The position numbers were made by a program, and so were the translations under genes. From positions 1 through 36,927 of the forward strand of contig CAJNDS010001071.1 in the NCBI GenBank assembly GCA_905221605.1: a stretch of 36,927 nucleotides of DNA. Direction: 5' to 3'. The stretch is from Symbiodinium natans. Lineage: Eukaryota; Sar; Dinophyceae; Suessiales; Symbiodiniaceae. The notes under the pieces were generated by a model, which did not search any database, had not been told where the DNA came from, and saw nothing but the letters and a program-made list of their open reading frames with translations. This document shows, piece after piece, positions 21,601 to 31,322 of the stretch; the stretch's first letter is position 1, and every line of letters begins with the position of its first letter.

Positions 21601-24600
21601 GCCCCACAAGCCTGCGCTTGCCTCCCATGTGATTGAGCGCTCCATCCCAGGTAAAGGCCGTAAGTGTTCAAGGTCCTGAGCAACGCTTTAAGCGCGGCAA
21701 ACTGGCACTTCCGTAGCTTGCCTACCCCCCCCCCCCCGCCGCAGGCAGCTGGACCTCGTGTGGACGAAGGTGGGCTTTCTGAATACATTATTTTGATGGT
21801 TTGCTTGGGATGCTTGCGGTTTCGAGAGCTTCGGGGTGTCGGGTAAGCCATCTCGGGCCATGGCAGGCGCATGCTGCCTTGCTCTCGAGGCCGATACATT
21901 CAGCTCTTAACTTTGAAACATTTCGAAACCCCAAGCCCTTAGGTGGCTTGGCTGGCCTTCGCTTACATTTTCTCCGTGGCTGGGGCGGCCGCCGGGCAGG
22001 GTTTGTTTGGGCACACTTTCTGGGCTTGATCTTAAGGATATGCAGCATGTGTAGCAAGGGTTGCCACAGTCTGTTGCGGCGCCGCGTTTCGGACTTGAAC
22101 CAATGTGGGCTTCAATCTGACTATTGCTTGTGCTTCTCGTCTGTAGCCGATGAGGCCATCTACGCTGTCCTCTCCGCCAAGCTGTACACAGATGTCCCGC
22201 GGCCTGCAGGGGGGACAGCAGGAAAACGTAGCAGAGTGCTCTCAACTGGCAGATTAAGGGTCGAAGACTGCACTGGCACACGCTAGCATTCCCAACTCGA
22301 CTCACACACTCCCAGCCCTCCCTAAGGTCGATAGTGACACTGACAGCATGGCAGACTTCACCGCCAAGTTGCTTGGCTGGGATAGGTGTGCGGTTTGGGC
22401 TTCTGGGGGTACCGAAGAACCCGAAGCCCCCATTGTGAGGCTCGATGGTTTGCCTCCCTTCTCGGGAGATCAGAAGGTGGAGGAGGTGCTGAAGCAGAAG
22501 GCCCTGGGTGAGTCTAGATTGCTCAGGGAAGTTTGTGCGCGCTTTCAGAGGCTTCAGGGAGGCATAAAAATAGTAGTAATGGTAATTACCATACTGATAA
22601 TGATAATAATAAGAATAATAGTAATAATAATAGTCCTCATGATAATAATGATAATAACAATAGTAATAATAATAGTCCTCATGATAATTATGAGAAGAAT
22701 TGTTCTTCTTCTTCATCTTCTTATTGTCACTCTTCTTCTTCTTTTATTACGATTATGATGAGGATTCGTTTTTGTTAGTCTTCCTTATTATTATTGTTAC
22801 TCTTCTTCTTCTTCTTCTTATGATTATTGTAATTGTTGTTATTAGTAATTAATCAATATTTTTTTTATTAGTTATTCATTATTCATTATTCAGTATTCAT
22901 TATTCATAATTCATTATTTATTATTTATGATTTGTTATTTGTTATTTATTCTTTATTATTTGTTTATTACTTGTTATTTAGTATTTTTATCTATTATTTC
23001 TTGTTTATTATTTATTACTTGTTACTTAATATTTATTATTCATTATGTATTCATGATTTATTATATTTTTTTAGTATTTATTATTGCTTATTATTATGAC
23101 TATAATAAAATGTACTAAACATAATGTCAAGAATAATATTAAGAATAATTCTGCGTATCATTATCGGGTGGAGACCAAAGCGCGCTGCCCGTCGAAAGGT
23201 CCGTGAGGCGACCGGCGTAGAGGTTGTGGGCGTCTCGGTGGCCTGGAACTATAAGGACTGCAAGGCTCGCCCGACGGGATCGGCAGAATGGTTGTGCTTC
23301 GATTCTCTCTGGATCTCCTGCTGCGACTGATGGGTGGCCTGCCCTGACAGCCTGACAGGCCAGGTCAAGTACTTAGAATGTTGATCAATCTAACGCATCT
23401 GTTGGTGATTCAGGACTTAGCTTGGTGAGGCCTTGTGTAGGTTTCCAGCCAGCCCTAAACGCCTCCTGCGAAAGCACTACTTCCACAGGGCCGAGTTGGC
23501 GAGGCGCTGGCAGCTTGACTTCTCCTGTTTGTCCGTGGGGGGGGGGGGGGGTACCGGTACAGGGCTTCAGGATGGTTTTCTGTTTGGGTTCGGGGGTTCA
23601 ATCAAGCAAGGTGCATCCTCTGATGTTTGGAAGGCGTCTTGTCGCTTCTTACTTATATGATAAGTCTTATCAGTGCATATATATATATATGTATATATGG
23701 TCATACACGCTTAAATAAATAAATTCAGTAAATACATACATCTATGTGTATAGATGTACATATACGCATACAAGTAAACATAGATAAGGCACATATGCAA
23801 CTGTTGCTGCAGCATGCGTGTTGGTTGCTTTTTTGAGAGACTTCCCTGCATGACCCATGGACTACGACCACTTGACGAAAGCCCTACAACAAGAAAGGTT
23901 GCCAAGGGAAAGCACGCACTGGACACTTTCGCCATCGGAAGCGCTCATGGAACAGGCCCACTTTACCAGCCAAGAAGGAGTGCCCCTGAAGACGAAGCCG
24001 TGTATTGGGCCTCCAAGAGACCGAGGAGAAGGAGCTGGGGCTCTTCGACGCCCCGGCCTCTGAAGCCAGCGCAGCTGGAGCGCCAGGCAGGAAGGTCAGG
24101 TTGTTTGGGGGGGGGTTTTGGAGGTTTGAGGCTCGGAAGGCGAAGGCTTGAGGAACGCCCGTCCCCAGAGTCCCAGTACCCAACCCTTACAAATACCAGC
24201 CCTAAGGCCCTCAAAGCTCTCGCCCCCCCCAAACCCTCAAGTGAGCTCTCCATGGCTTCTTTCCTGTCATCAAACCCTGCACCCCCGCTACGCTTCTTCA
24301 GGGACTCACAAGAGGTGCAGGGCTTTGAGAAGTTGAGGGCTTAGGAGACAAAGCCTCGGACGTCAAGGCGAGGGCGAAGGCCTGAACGACAAGATCACCC
24401 GGACCATCCTCGAAGCGTTCCCTGGCATCGTATGGGAGGATGAGGGGCGGGGGGAGGTGAGTGGGGAGGTAGGCATCTGGGGGTCTTCTATGGGTTAGGA
24501 CTTAGGGTTGCAGCACCCCAAGATCCCGAAACACCCCCATTCGGCCCCTGGTCCTAAACTCCCCCAAACCTCGCTTCGCGCCCCGAAACCCTCAAACAGT

Positions 24601-27600
24601 TCAGCCTAAACCCGCAGCCCTCAGGGCCCAGACCAGAGGCAGAACCGCAGCCCTTCGCCAACAGCTATTGACTCCGAAAGCAGGGTTTGCAGATGCTGAA
24701 GAGTACCTATTTTCGCAAAGATACAGGAAGAGCTTAGACATGCTGGTCGTTGCATTATACTATTGCTCCTCTTCACCTCAAGCCTCGTCAGAACCATGGC
24801 ATGACCTTCGGACCGCGGCCGAGGTGGCACGTGCACCTTCAGCACGCGCACCACGCACCCAGCGATGAGGCCACAAAGCAGTGCTCTGACAAAAAGCAAA
24901 GCTCCGAGGCCTTCTGAGGCTCCGAGGCCTTCTGAGGCTCTGAGGCTCTGAGGCTTGGGCTTTGCTGGGTTGGGGTTTGGAGTGGTCTCGGTTCACTGCA
25001 GGGTTTGTGACAGGCTGAGTAGGGCCTTGTGAGAAGAGAACTGCAGCTTCAAACCGTATCCCTGAAGCTCAGGATGCTGCTGGACATGAAGAGCTCGTCC
25101 GTGGCATATGTGGTTTTTGCCACGGAGGCGGCCAAGAGCGCGGCAGTTGACGCTGTGGCCTGGGTCGCACACGGAGGGCTGCTCAAGCGAGACTCGTATC
25201 CCTTTCGTTGCGCGTTCGTCCTTGTGAGAAGTGTTTTCGAGGGTCTTTGTCGCCGCTCTCCCCCACAGGTCAAGCGCAGTGGCCTCCTTATCAACAGCAG
25301 CACTTGCACACTGTCGAAGGTCGGGTGCCCGTCCTGTCGAGACTCGAATAGATTCGAACAAGCTGCCGAATCATGTGAAGGTGAACGTCGAGCCGGAGGA
25401 GTTGCTTTGGGTGGCCTGGCTGCCATGTGGGCATCATCTCGAGGCAAGGGGTGTGCAGTGCATAGCCGAGGCCAACATGGCGGTCACGCCAGGTCAGCAG
25501 AAGGCGACTCTGGGCTGCAAAGGGGCCGCAAAAAACTTTCGCCTGGACTGCGTCGCGTGGCGTTTAAGTTTCATGTTTTATGCAAGTATGATGCCGGAAG
25601 GGGTGGAACGCCTGCAAGGAATCTCTTCCAGGGCACGATGCTCGTCAGTGGAGCCTGCCTTCTGTGGACCCTGCTGCTGTACTTGCCATACGCTTTCTAC
25701 ATGGCCTCCTTCACCTACGCCAATGGAGATGAGCCAGGTGGGATCCTCCATTAGAGGGAGAGCCATTTATTCCCCCATGCCCTGGAATCCCCCCAAAAGT
25801 TGCCGCCTTTTGCAGGCGAGTTCTCCGAAGGCATCTTCATCACTCTGGTGGTCCTCAGCCAGATCGGGCTATTTGTCTGCAGCTCCATCGCTTCGAAGAT
25901 GGCGGGCTTCCACTCGGAAGATGAGGCCGGATGGTTCTGGGAGCGTGGAGGTCGGAGTAGGACCTACACCATCACCTGGAGTGAAGCAACCGACACAATG
26001 GTCGTAAACCCCTGCCCTACCCCCCCGCAACGTTGGGAAATTCGCTCCAATCAGGTCCACCGCTCGTACACCATCTTCTACAATGCGGCGCTGGTCCTGA
26101 ATCTGGGCTTGGACATCACGCTCCCCGGCTCCAGCACAAATTTCACAAAAGGGCCCAGCAGCCCTGAAGAAAACTAACAAACTCCTCAACAGTCACCAGT
26201 CACCCCTTCCCCCCTTCCCCCCTTCCCCCCTTCCCCTTCCCCCCTTACCCCCTTACCCCTTACCCCCTTACCCCCTTACCCCCTTACCCCCTTACCCCCT
26301 TACCCCCTTACCCCAAGGCCCTTCGAAGCCCAGGCTCCAGGCCTACCTCAGCTACCTTCAGATGGTCGGTGTGGGCGTCCACACGGCCGACGGCCAGCTT
26401 CTGGGTGCGATGACCGACTTCCAGGCGCTTCCTTTTCGGCCCTTTGGGGGGGGGGGGTTATAAGACGGCTTCGGGTTGAGGGTTTTAGGTTTCAGGGTTT
26501 AGGGTTTAGAGTTTAGGGGTGTGCAAGGGGCCACTGCTCTGGACACCCTTATACAGTAGGCTAGTAGGGTGGCCTCAAATTTGCGAGCACAGGAAGGTGC
26601 CCCGAATTCCGGAAGCCTTTAGGGGCCTGTAAAACTCTGAGCTGTTCTTGGGCCTTTCTTGTCGATTTCAAGTTTCAGGGATCCTTTGGGCCTGTAGGGC
26701 TTCAGGATGTTTACCAGGGTGGACTTGTCCATCCTGTAGCCCTTGTAGTTCATGTTCCTCTTGCTTACGAATGTTGCCCCTCAACCTTCAGGACATCTTC
26801 GAATCCTATCCCATGCAGAAGTCCCTTGGGAAGCTTCTCTTCAAGTACTGCTGGCCGTGCACTTTTTTCGTGCCGGGCTCCCAGCAGGATGCGAAAGGGG
26901 GCGGGGCCCTCGTATTGCGACTGTGCTGGGTCTTCCATCTTCAGAAGCCCCAGAAAAACTTGAACCCAGCATCTGGTGTATGAGTTCTAAACATAGAGGC
27001 TCGAAAGTCTCAGGCCGTTCCTGTTTGAGCCCATCGTTGCACAAGTCCTTCCTCGGCACATTGCGAGGATGCCTGGGTGTTTCCGCCAGTGGTAGTTGAG
27101 GGGATCTGGGAGGTTTTGCAGTCCATGTCGACCTGCTACCGTGTCATCAGCATTTCTGCCGGGGACTCCAGACTGTGGGAGCATGCGCTGTTGAAGGGTG
27201 TCAAAGACCAACGCCGATACGCCTAGAATGACCTACTAGTAGCGCAGTCATTAGCTTTCCATGGCGGTCCTGGAAGGATTCTGGTTGGTGCGAACCCTCG
27301 AATTCGTGGGGAGCTCGCGGAGAAGGCAGGTCAGCCGACCCTGCTATCCTCGAGGGTCTGGCAGGCTTCATCCCCCCACCTTCCCCCTGCCCTAAAAATA
27401 TCCAACCTCCACCCACCCCCTAGGACGACATACTCTCATTATAGTGCTATTATAGTGGGGTGGGGGGGTATTTCATGAGGGGGAGGGATTGCTGCGGCAT
27501 TTCAGCAGCTTCAAAGTGAGAGGCCTTCGAGCTGTCGGAGATGGAGCCTGGCCGGTGCGCCGATCTTGCTTTGAGTGGCCGCAGTCTTTGTGCCACTTCT

Positions 27601-29434
27601 TGTAGCTCTTCAATTCCGAAAAGCTGCGAAAATCCCGTGCGCTTCTGTGCCATCCCCAGTAGGATGAAATAGTTTGGAGGCAGCTCGACATCTCTGAGAT
27701 ATCATGTTTCGATATGTAGCTATGAGGTGCAAACCGATCCCCATCAACGTTAAGGTACACCGCAGGCCATAGGCTCCGTGCTGTAGATAGATAGCATGAC
27801 TCTTCGCCGTTGTAGAAACCGCAGATGAGGCACGTCGAGCGCAGTTGTACGACAACGCGTTGCACGTAAACTCATTTGTTGCGTATTGTTGTGCCCCGCC
27901 GTGAGGCTCCGGGATTAGCTTGTTCTGCGACAGTGTCGATCTGGACAGATGGCTTTCCTAACAAGTAGGATGTGGCGCGCATCTTCAGCCAGGTACGCCG
28001 ATTTGATTTTCAATGTGATCCTGGCCCGGGACTCTGCGCATGACATCAACTGTGGCATACTGTCGCTTCCCAGCCGACAGCAAGCGCCTCGTGCAGGTGA
28101 CCTGCATCCCCTTCGTGTCTCCTGCCTACATGGCGTTGACATTTGGTGCCCTCATCGTCTCGCACATCTACCTTTACATCTACGACCGAGTACCTCAGCT
28201 GCCGTAGTCGCCTTGGCTCCATGCGCGTGGCCGGTATGACCACTTCGTCAACTTGAGGGAGCGTTGAACTACGAATTGTTTCAAGATGATTGCAGGTGAA
28301 GGTCTTGCGCTTCGTGTGCAAGTACAAATGGTCGAGCCCGGCAGTGCACAACCTGGCACAGCAGCTCTTCATCATCCCGGTGCCTGCGGCATGTTCTGTC
28401 AGCACTTGTAGATACTTGCAGTTCGTAGCAACAGTTGTGACTGTACGTCCTACGTGTTGCATGGTTGCTCAAAGGGAAGCATGACATTGCAAAATGCGTC
28501 CCGAGTGCAAGTGTCCGTGTTATGGCGTCGCCATATCCACAGCTCCCGACAGAGTCTAGGAACTGTGTAGGGGGCAGGCTTACCTGGGGAGGTTTTCTCG
28601 TGGGATGCCTGCCGTGGGCTCACAAGGTTGCCATACTGGCCGGCGCACTGGTGTTCAAGGCCAACCAGGAGCCATCTAGTAATCCAAAAAGTTCCAAATC
28701 ATCCAAACAAGGGAAAGCAGGCGCCCTCAAGCATGCCTACCTCCCAGCCCAGCAAGGTTGTCGTTGAGGCTGCGTCTCGAGCAGAACTTTTCTGCGAAAC
28801 ACAAGCAAACAACCGTGAAGCCCTGCAGGAGTCCGGCGGTCGCCAGCTTGGATCCGGGCTGCTGAAAGGCTTCTGCCTTGAGGGCAGTTCTGGGTTTGAA
28901 GAAGGAATTTCTTACGAGATCAGCTCCAAAATGTTGCAGGCATGGTGGCTGAACATGTGTGTTTAGTGTTGCTATCATGGAGACTCCATAGCCGGCAGGC
29001 CCTTTCCTGTGGTGGGGGATTGTTGCAGCCATGGTGCCTCGGCCCATCAAGCTCTTTATGGGGCATGTGTTGGGATCCGTCGCGTATGTTCGAACAATGC
29101 CTGCTTGAGTCGCAGCGCCCAGGTGTTGCACTCCATCATCCACCTCGTCATGCTCAAGGTGATCTGGTCCATTTTCGGTGAGGAATCTGATGGTGCAGAC
29201 AGCACGCAGCAGTACGAGAGACTTGATCGCAGCTGCATACAACCCTCTGGGGGAAGAGGGCAGAGGAGGAGTTCCGTATCAAGGCCCAGCCGTAAAAAAA
29301 GTATAGACGACTTTGGCAGGGATAGCTTAGGCACCAAGTTTTGGAGCCCAAGGACTGTGGCCCAGCGCTGCCCAGCCACATACTTCTCGACCAACCCGGT
29401 GCATTGCCTTCGCTCCAAGTTCATACTTGAGCAC
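18599..29434 (+). CDS. OSCA/CSC1/TMEM63-type channel, multi-exon
   Basis: An exon-dense gene for a stress-gated, calcium-permeable cation channel of the RSN1_7TM superfamily, acting in a membrane. I can follow about 29 exons; many join in phase (for example 25363-25410, 25632-25737, 25816-25925, 26055 on; 26341-26424 to 26792; 28097-28189, 28296-28397, 28627). Order: acidic N-terminal tail, two early helices (20330 and 21333), long cytosolic region with an RRM-like segment ending SVAYVVFATEAAK, then VNVEPEELLW, which parallels the conserved PEPxDVxW of OSCA proteins, then the channel helices with KMAGFHSEDE (family GFHS box), ESYPMQKSLGKLLF, YADLIFNVIL and SHIYLYIYDR. Several donors are GC. 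Start and stop codons are not located; further exons are probably missing. Family call rests on motif order and remembered relatives. Confidence 0.7.
18647..18726 (+). repeat. CCCTAAG telomere-like array in intron
   Basis: About ten CCCTAAG units followed by CCCTAAT and AAACCCTAAACCC, directly abutting the acceptor CTGCAG at 18724-18729. This is an interstitial array, not a chromosome end. Confidence 0.9.
18730..18827 (+). CDS. Channel gene exon: acidic N-terminal tail
   Basis: After TGCAG the frame reads NIIPEPAEPSETAVSSDTS, then ICEQNIFARKEPK, ending in phase 0 at a consensus GTGAGT donor. Acidic and Ser-rich, it fits a cytosolic or luminal N-terminal tail. Confidence 0.6.
18838..18860 (+). 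repeat. TTTAGGG repeat after exon
   Basis: GGGTCTAGGGTTTAGGGTTG lies 10 nt past the donor at 18828, complementary in sense to the CCCTAA array before the exon. Confidence 0.8.
19453..19523 (+). CDS. Channel gene exon: Pro-rich linker
   Basis: The acceptor GTTCAAG leads into EAAPLPPLPSGGTSPAEF then EGFVR, phase 0 in and phase 2 out at AA/GTATCG. It joins in phase to the exons on both sides. Confidence 0.5.
19776..19850 (+). CDS. Channel gene exon: Ser-rich linker
   Basis: The acceptor TTCGCAG and one base that completes the Lys codon lead to TWSAVSSVDASEASKSS then TRTAIEI. The 3' boundary is uncertain. Confidence 0.45.
19967..20016 (+). CDS. Channel gene exon before first helix
   Basis: Frame GFPGYTLTAEGECEMK, ending in phase 1 at G/GTGAGG. 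It reads straight into the membrane helix of the next exon. Confidence 0.55.
20330..20397 (+). CDS. Channel gene exon: membrane helix
   Basis: After TGGCCCTCAG the frame reads AVVAVVVVLWYLSVVF then RPCINQ, an 18-residue hydrophobic segment followed by basic and polar residues. It joins in phase to the preceding exon and ends in phase 0 at CAG/GTTCCT. Confidence 0.65.
20886..20963 (+). CDS. Channel gene exon candidate
   Basis: Frame SEPYPMNTNLLTTNIAGAG then TMLGPV, with a possible GC donor at 20964. The phase link to its neighbours is not established. Confidence 0.4.
21333..21384 (+). CDS. Channel gene exon: second membrane helix
   Basis: After CATCCAAG the frame reads LFWALTLLAVWLGFCFL, a strongly hydrophobic helix, with donor CTG/GTCAGC. 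It fits the N-terminal membrane part of the family, before the long cytosolic region. Confidence 0.55.
22147..22208 (+). CDS. Channel gene exon: cytosolic region
   Basis: The acceptor CGTCTGTAG leads to DEAIYAVLSAKLYTDVPRPA. The donor is unclear (GC at 22202 or a GA near 22213). Confidence 0.5.
22327..22507 (+). CDS. Channel gene exon: cytosolic region
   Basis: The acceptor CCCTAAG leads to VDSDTDSMADFTAKLLGW, then RLDGLPPFSGDQKVEEVLKQ, then KALG, with donor GTGAGT at 22508. A Ser/Glu-rich stretch in the middle (22386-22440) may be a tiny retained intron. A GC donor at 22502 would give phase 0 and suit the next exon better. Confidence 0.55.
22566..23160. repeat. AT-rich trinucleotide island in intron
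   Basis: AATAAT and GATAAT steps, then TTATTA, CTTCTT and ATTCATT steps over 600 nt, in an otherwise GC-balanced gene. A unit containing GTAATAATAATAGTCCTCAT is duplicated about 45 nt apart. It lies between two cytosolic-region exons of the channel gene. Confidence 0.85.
23199..23264 (+). CDS. Channel gene exon: cytosolic region
   Basis: After CGTCGAAAG the frame reads VREATGVEVVGVSVAWNYKD then CK, with a GC donor (AAG/GCTCGC). The VREATG and GVSVAW pattern recurs in dinoflagellate CSC1-like proteins as I remember them. Confidence 0.6.
23449..23526 (+). CDS. Channel gene exon: basic cytosolic segment
   Basis: The acceptor GTTTCCAG leads to ASPKRLLRKHYFHRAELARR then WQLDFS, basic and helical, with donor CCT/GTTTGT. 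Confidence 0.5.
23675..23790. repeat. AT/TATG microsatellite in intron
   Basis: Short TATATATATA run followed by imperfect ATACATAC and TAAATAAATAAA steps between two channel exons. Confidence 0.75.
24018..24094 (+). CDS. Channel gene exon: acidic linker
   Basis: After CCTCCAAG the frame reads TEEKELGLFDAPASEASAAG then APGRK, ending in phase 0 at AAG/GTCAGG. An upstream in-frame TGA confirms an acceptor is needed. Confidence 0.5.
24368..24456 (+). CDS. Channel gene exon: cytosolic region
   Basis: After CGTCAAG the frame reads EGEGLNDKITRTILEAFPGI then VWEDEGRGE, ending at a consensus GTGAGT donor. A TTAGGG-containing stretch follows at about 24493. Confidence 0.5.
25073..25180 (+). CDS. Channel gene exon: RRM-like segment
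   Basis: The acceptor GCTCAG leads to MLLDMKSSSVAYVVFATEA then AKSAAVDAVAWVAHGG. In OSCA/CSC1 proteins this is the last strand and helix of the cytosolic RRM-like domain (pattern AYVVF-x-TE). The 3' boundary is uncertain. Confidence 0.65.
25363..25410 (+). CDS. Channel gene exon: EPEELLW box
   Basis: Frame KLPNHVKVNVEPEELLW, ending in phase 0 at TGG/GTGGCC. It parallels the PEP-x-D-V-x-W motif that precedes the channel helices in the family. A 221-nt intron joins it in phase to the next exon. Confidence 0.65.
25632..25737 (+). CDS. Channel gene exon: membrane helix
   Basis: After CTTCCAG the frame reads GTMLVSGACLLWTLLLYLP then YAFYMASFTYANGDEP. The helix and PYA turn match the first channel-domain helix. 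It leaves in phase 1 at CAG/GTGGG. Confidence 0.7.
25816..25925 (+). CDS. Channel gene exon: helix plus GFHS box
   Basis: After TTTTGCAG (78-nt intron, phase restored) the frame reads EFSEGIFITLVVLSQIGLFV, then CSSIASKMAGFHSEDE. The GFHSEDE end corresponds to the family GFxS box after the second channel helix. Ending at a GC donor (GAG/GCCGGA) gives phase 0 and a seamless join to the next exon. Reading on would insert an unrelated-looking segment. Confidence 0.7.
26055..26124 (+). CDS. Channel gene exon: membrane helix
   Basis: The acceptor CCAATCAG leads to VHRSYTIFYNAALVLNLGL then DITL, continuing from GFHSEDE after removal of a 129-nt GC-AG intron. The donor is uncertain. Confidence 0.65.
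26200..26315 (+). repeat. CCCCTTA/CCCCTTC array in intron
   Basis: Units of CCCCCTT and CCCCTTA, about 14 copies, end about 25 nt before the next exon's acceptor. It is C-rich on the coding strand, like the CCCTAAG array at 18647. Confidence 0.88.
26341..26424 (+). CDS. Channel gene exon: SYLQMVGVGV
   Basis: The acceptor GGCTCCAG leads to AYLSYLQMVGVGVHTADGQ, then LLGAMTDFQ. Ending at a GC donor (CAG/GCGCTT) it continues in phase to DIFESYPMQ in the next exon. The start could be 12 nt earlier (26329). Confidence 0.7.
26474..26520 (+). repeat. TTTAGGG-type array after exon
   Basis: GGGTTTTAGGTTTCAGGG then TTTAGGGTTTAGAGTTTAGG, 50 nt past the GC donor of the preceding exon. Confidence 0.8.
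26792..26876 (+). CDS. Channel gene exon: ESYPMQKSLG
   Basis: After ACCTTCAG the frame reads DIFESYPMQKSLGKLLFKYC, then WPCTFFVP. ESYPMQKSLG is highly conserved in the dinoflagellate members I recall. The donor is probably GC near 26877. Confidence 0.7.
27277..27329 (+). CDS. Channel gene exon: NPRIRGELAEKA
   Basis: After CCTGGAAG the frame reads ILVGANPRIRGELAEKA, leaving in phase 1 at CAG/GTCAGC. It joins in phase with the exon at 27989, although family members I recall have about ten more residues here, so an extra exon may lie between. Confidence 0.5.
27989..28023 (+). CDS. Channel gene micro-exon: YADLIFNVIL
   Basis: 35 nt between ATCTTCAG and a GC donor (CTG/GCCCGG), reading RYADLIFNVIL, the start of a membrane helix. 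Both phases fit their neighbours. Confidence 0.65.
28097..28189 (+). CDS. Channel gene exon: membrane helix
   Basis: After CTCGTGCAG, 31 codons read VTCIPFVSPAYMALTFGALI then VSHIYLYIYDR, ending in phase 0 at CGA/GTACCT. Intron before 73 nt, after 106 nt. Confidence 0.7.
28296..28397 (+). CDS. Channel gene exon: VKVLRFV
   Basis: After GATTGCAG, 34 codons read VKVLRFVCKYKWSSPAVHNL then AQQLFIIPVPAACS, ending at TCT/GTCAGC. The basic stretch follows the YDR at the end of the preceding helix and leads into the next one. Confidence 0.68.
28627..28671 (+). CDS. Channel gene exon: LVFKANQ
   Basis: After CTCACAAG the frame reads VAILAGALVFKANQE, completing a helix with the previous exon. The donor appears to be GA near 28669. 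Confidence 0.6.
29123..29177 (+). CDS. Channel gene exon: membrane helix
   Basis: After GCGCCCAG the frame reads VLHSIIHLVMLKVIWSIF, leaving in phase 1 at CG/GTGAGG. A preceding exon with GFCLEGSSGFEEG around 28869-28940 is possible. Confidence 0.6.
29376..29434 (+). CDS. Channel gene exon: STNPVHCLRSK
   Basis: After GCCCAG the frame reads ATYFSTNPVHCLRSKFILEH then KPAQ, in phase with the exon before it (198-nt intron). NPVHCLRSK is the last segment I recognise in this gene; a GC donor may follow at 29438. Confidence 0.62.
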
Positions 29435-30654
29435 AAGCCAGCTCAGGCTCTTGCTTTGAGATTCGAGACGGGGGGGGGGGAGAGGGAGAGGGAGAGGACG
29501 CATGCAGTGCAAGCCTCTTGAAAGGTCCTTCTCAATTCGCTAGCAGGGAAGGCGAGACATAGAGGCATGTCGTGACGAAGTTGATCAAGAAGTCGGCTGA
29601 GTTGTGTCGTGTAGACATCCTTCCGGGACATGCTGCCATGCTGTTCCGAGCTCCTGCTCAGCTGCAAATGGCTTTCAGAACTGCTGCTATCTAGCATGTC
29701 TCATCTAAAGCAGGAGATTCAGTGTCTAGCGCTGTCAAGGGGTGAACGCAGGCGATCTATGCGGTGGGCAAAGAGCATCTGATGGTTGCCAACACAACCA
29801 TAGGCATCTTGTCTGCGAATTTGGATGCGGAGGGGGGGAGGGGGAGGAAGGCAGGCAAAAAAAAGGCAGAGGCACATACCGAGGTAGTATGATGAGGGAA
29901 GGGCCAGAACGATGGCGAGGTTGACATCTGCCCTCGAGGGCCCCCAGATCCCCAGCTCTGTTTGTGCAGTTGGCAGCCCAGGCTCCTGCTTCGAGAAGAA
30001 AGGCGCGAAGAAGTAAGTGACCAACAGCCCAGAGCGACCTGCTCTCACGCGAGATCGCTGGGACGTCAAAGATTTGGCGGCTTTTGCCGGTTCAGCGTTC
30101 CGCGCTCCTGCGTTCCCGAGTGGGTGCCTGGGCGAAGACTGTCCAGGTGGTGCGCGAGTGCCATGCCAGGCATCGAACGCCCAGTCTAGTCTGGCACGGC
30201 ACAGCCATTGAGTCGATCTCAGCCTGCTTAGAACAAACTCCAGATCCCTACTAGACTTCCTAGACCTCCAATCGCAGAGACGACCTGCTGATGCTTTCCA
30301 GGCACTGTTAGTTGCAGGCAGTGGGATGCCAGTGCAAGATTGCTTCGGCCTCTTGGCTCTGCTGAGCCTGTAGTAGATCTTCCTGCCAATTCGATGCACC
30401 TTGCGCTGGAAGACAGGAGTCGTCGGTGCCCATTGCGCAAAACGAAGAGGGAATGGGTGGGTGAGTGGGTGGTTCACATTTCGTTGAAATACATGGGTGT
30501 GTTGCTCACTCATGGCCCGAGGTGTTTTTGCAGCTGTGGGCGTAAGTAGCTCTGTATTGCCTTCGCGACGCCAAATCCCAAACCCCAAGCCACCCGGCTA
30601 CCCCATCTCCCCTCTGCCCCCTTCTCCTCTGGAAGAATTCGGGCTCCGCCTAAG
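29435..30654. other. Unassigned; may hold channel 3' exons
   Basis: No motif recognised. It includes a GGGGGGGGGG/GAGAGG run at 29470-29500. The long minus frame 29719-30588 has no recognisable domain and no supporting splice structure. Confidence 0.35.
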
Positions 30655-30730
30655 GTCGGTGGTCATCGCCAAGCTTGCTGGGGCGCCAAGTGCCCATGTC
30701 ATGACGGAGGATGCGAGGCTTTGTGCTTAG
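30655..30730 (+). CDS. Exon candidate, unknown
   Basis: After CGCCTAAG the frame reads SVVIAKLAGAPSAHVMTEDA then RLCA and a TAG. Coding-like composition; it could be a terminal exon of the channel gene or of another gene. Confidence 0.3.
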
Positions 30731-30899
30731 GAGTTGTTCCAGGATTGCCCAGGTGTGATCCTTCTTGCTTGGGACTCTGCTCGTACTTAGATGGGCGCAG
30801 CAAGGCCTCACTGCAGGGATGGATGGGTTTGCGAGGACGCAGCTGCTCCAGAAATCCACTTTGACCCCACTTTGACCCTCGTCCTCACCCTGAACCTTT

Positions 30900-30995
30900 C
30901 GGCTCTGAACCCCTTCAACCTCAGTCTCAATGCCTCAACCTCCTCAACCTCCTCAACCTCTCAACCCCTCAACCCCTCCACGCCTCAACGCCTCA
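30900..30995. repeat. CCTCAA-type short repeat
   Basis: Imperfect CCTCAACC, CCCCTCAA and CGCCTCAA steps, about a dozen copies, probably intronic. Confidence 0.8.
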
Positions 30996-31322
30996 GCCTC
31001 GCAATCGTAGTGCCCCCTTTTCTTAAGGACAGCGAGGAGCTCGGAGCCGAAATCCTCGAGGCTTTTTCAGGGGTCTTTTTCAGGGGTCTCTTTAGCGGGT
31101 TTGGAGGGGCCTCTAGGGTTGTAGCTTCTTCTGTTTCCAAGGATGTTTAGGTTTTTTTTTCGTGGCTGTTGTAGGGATGTCGGGTTTCTAGGAGCACTTG
31201 GCAAGTCAGAAACTACCCGCGATTCGGAGCCTACATTTGGGGGCGGTCGCTGTGTCGGACGTGGTCATTTCCTGAAACCATGGCGATTCAACCCTGAAAC
31301 TGTCAAACACCCTTTTTCTTAG

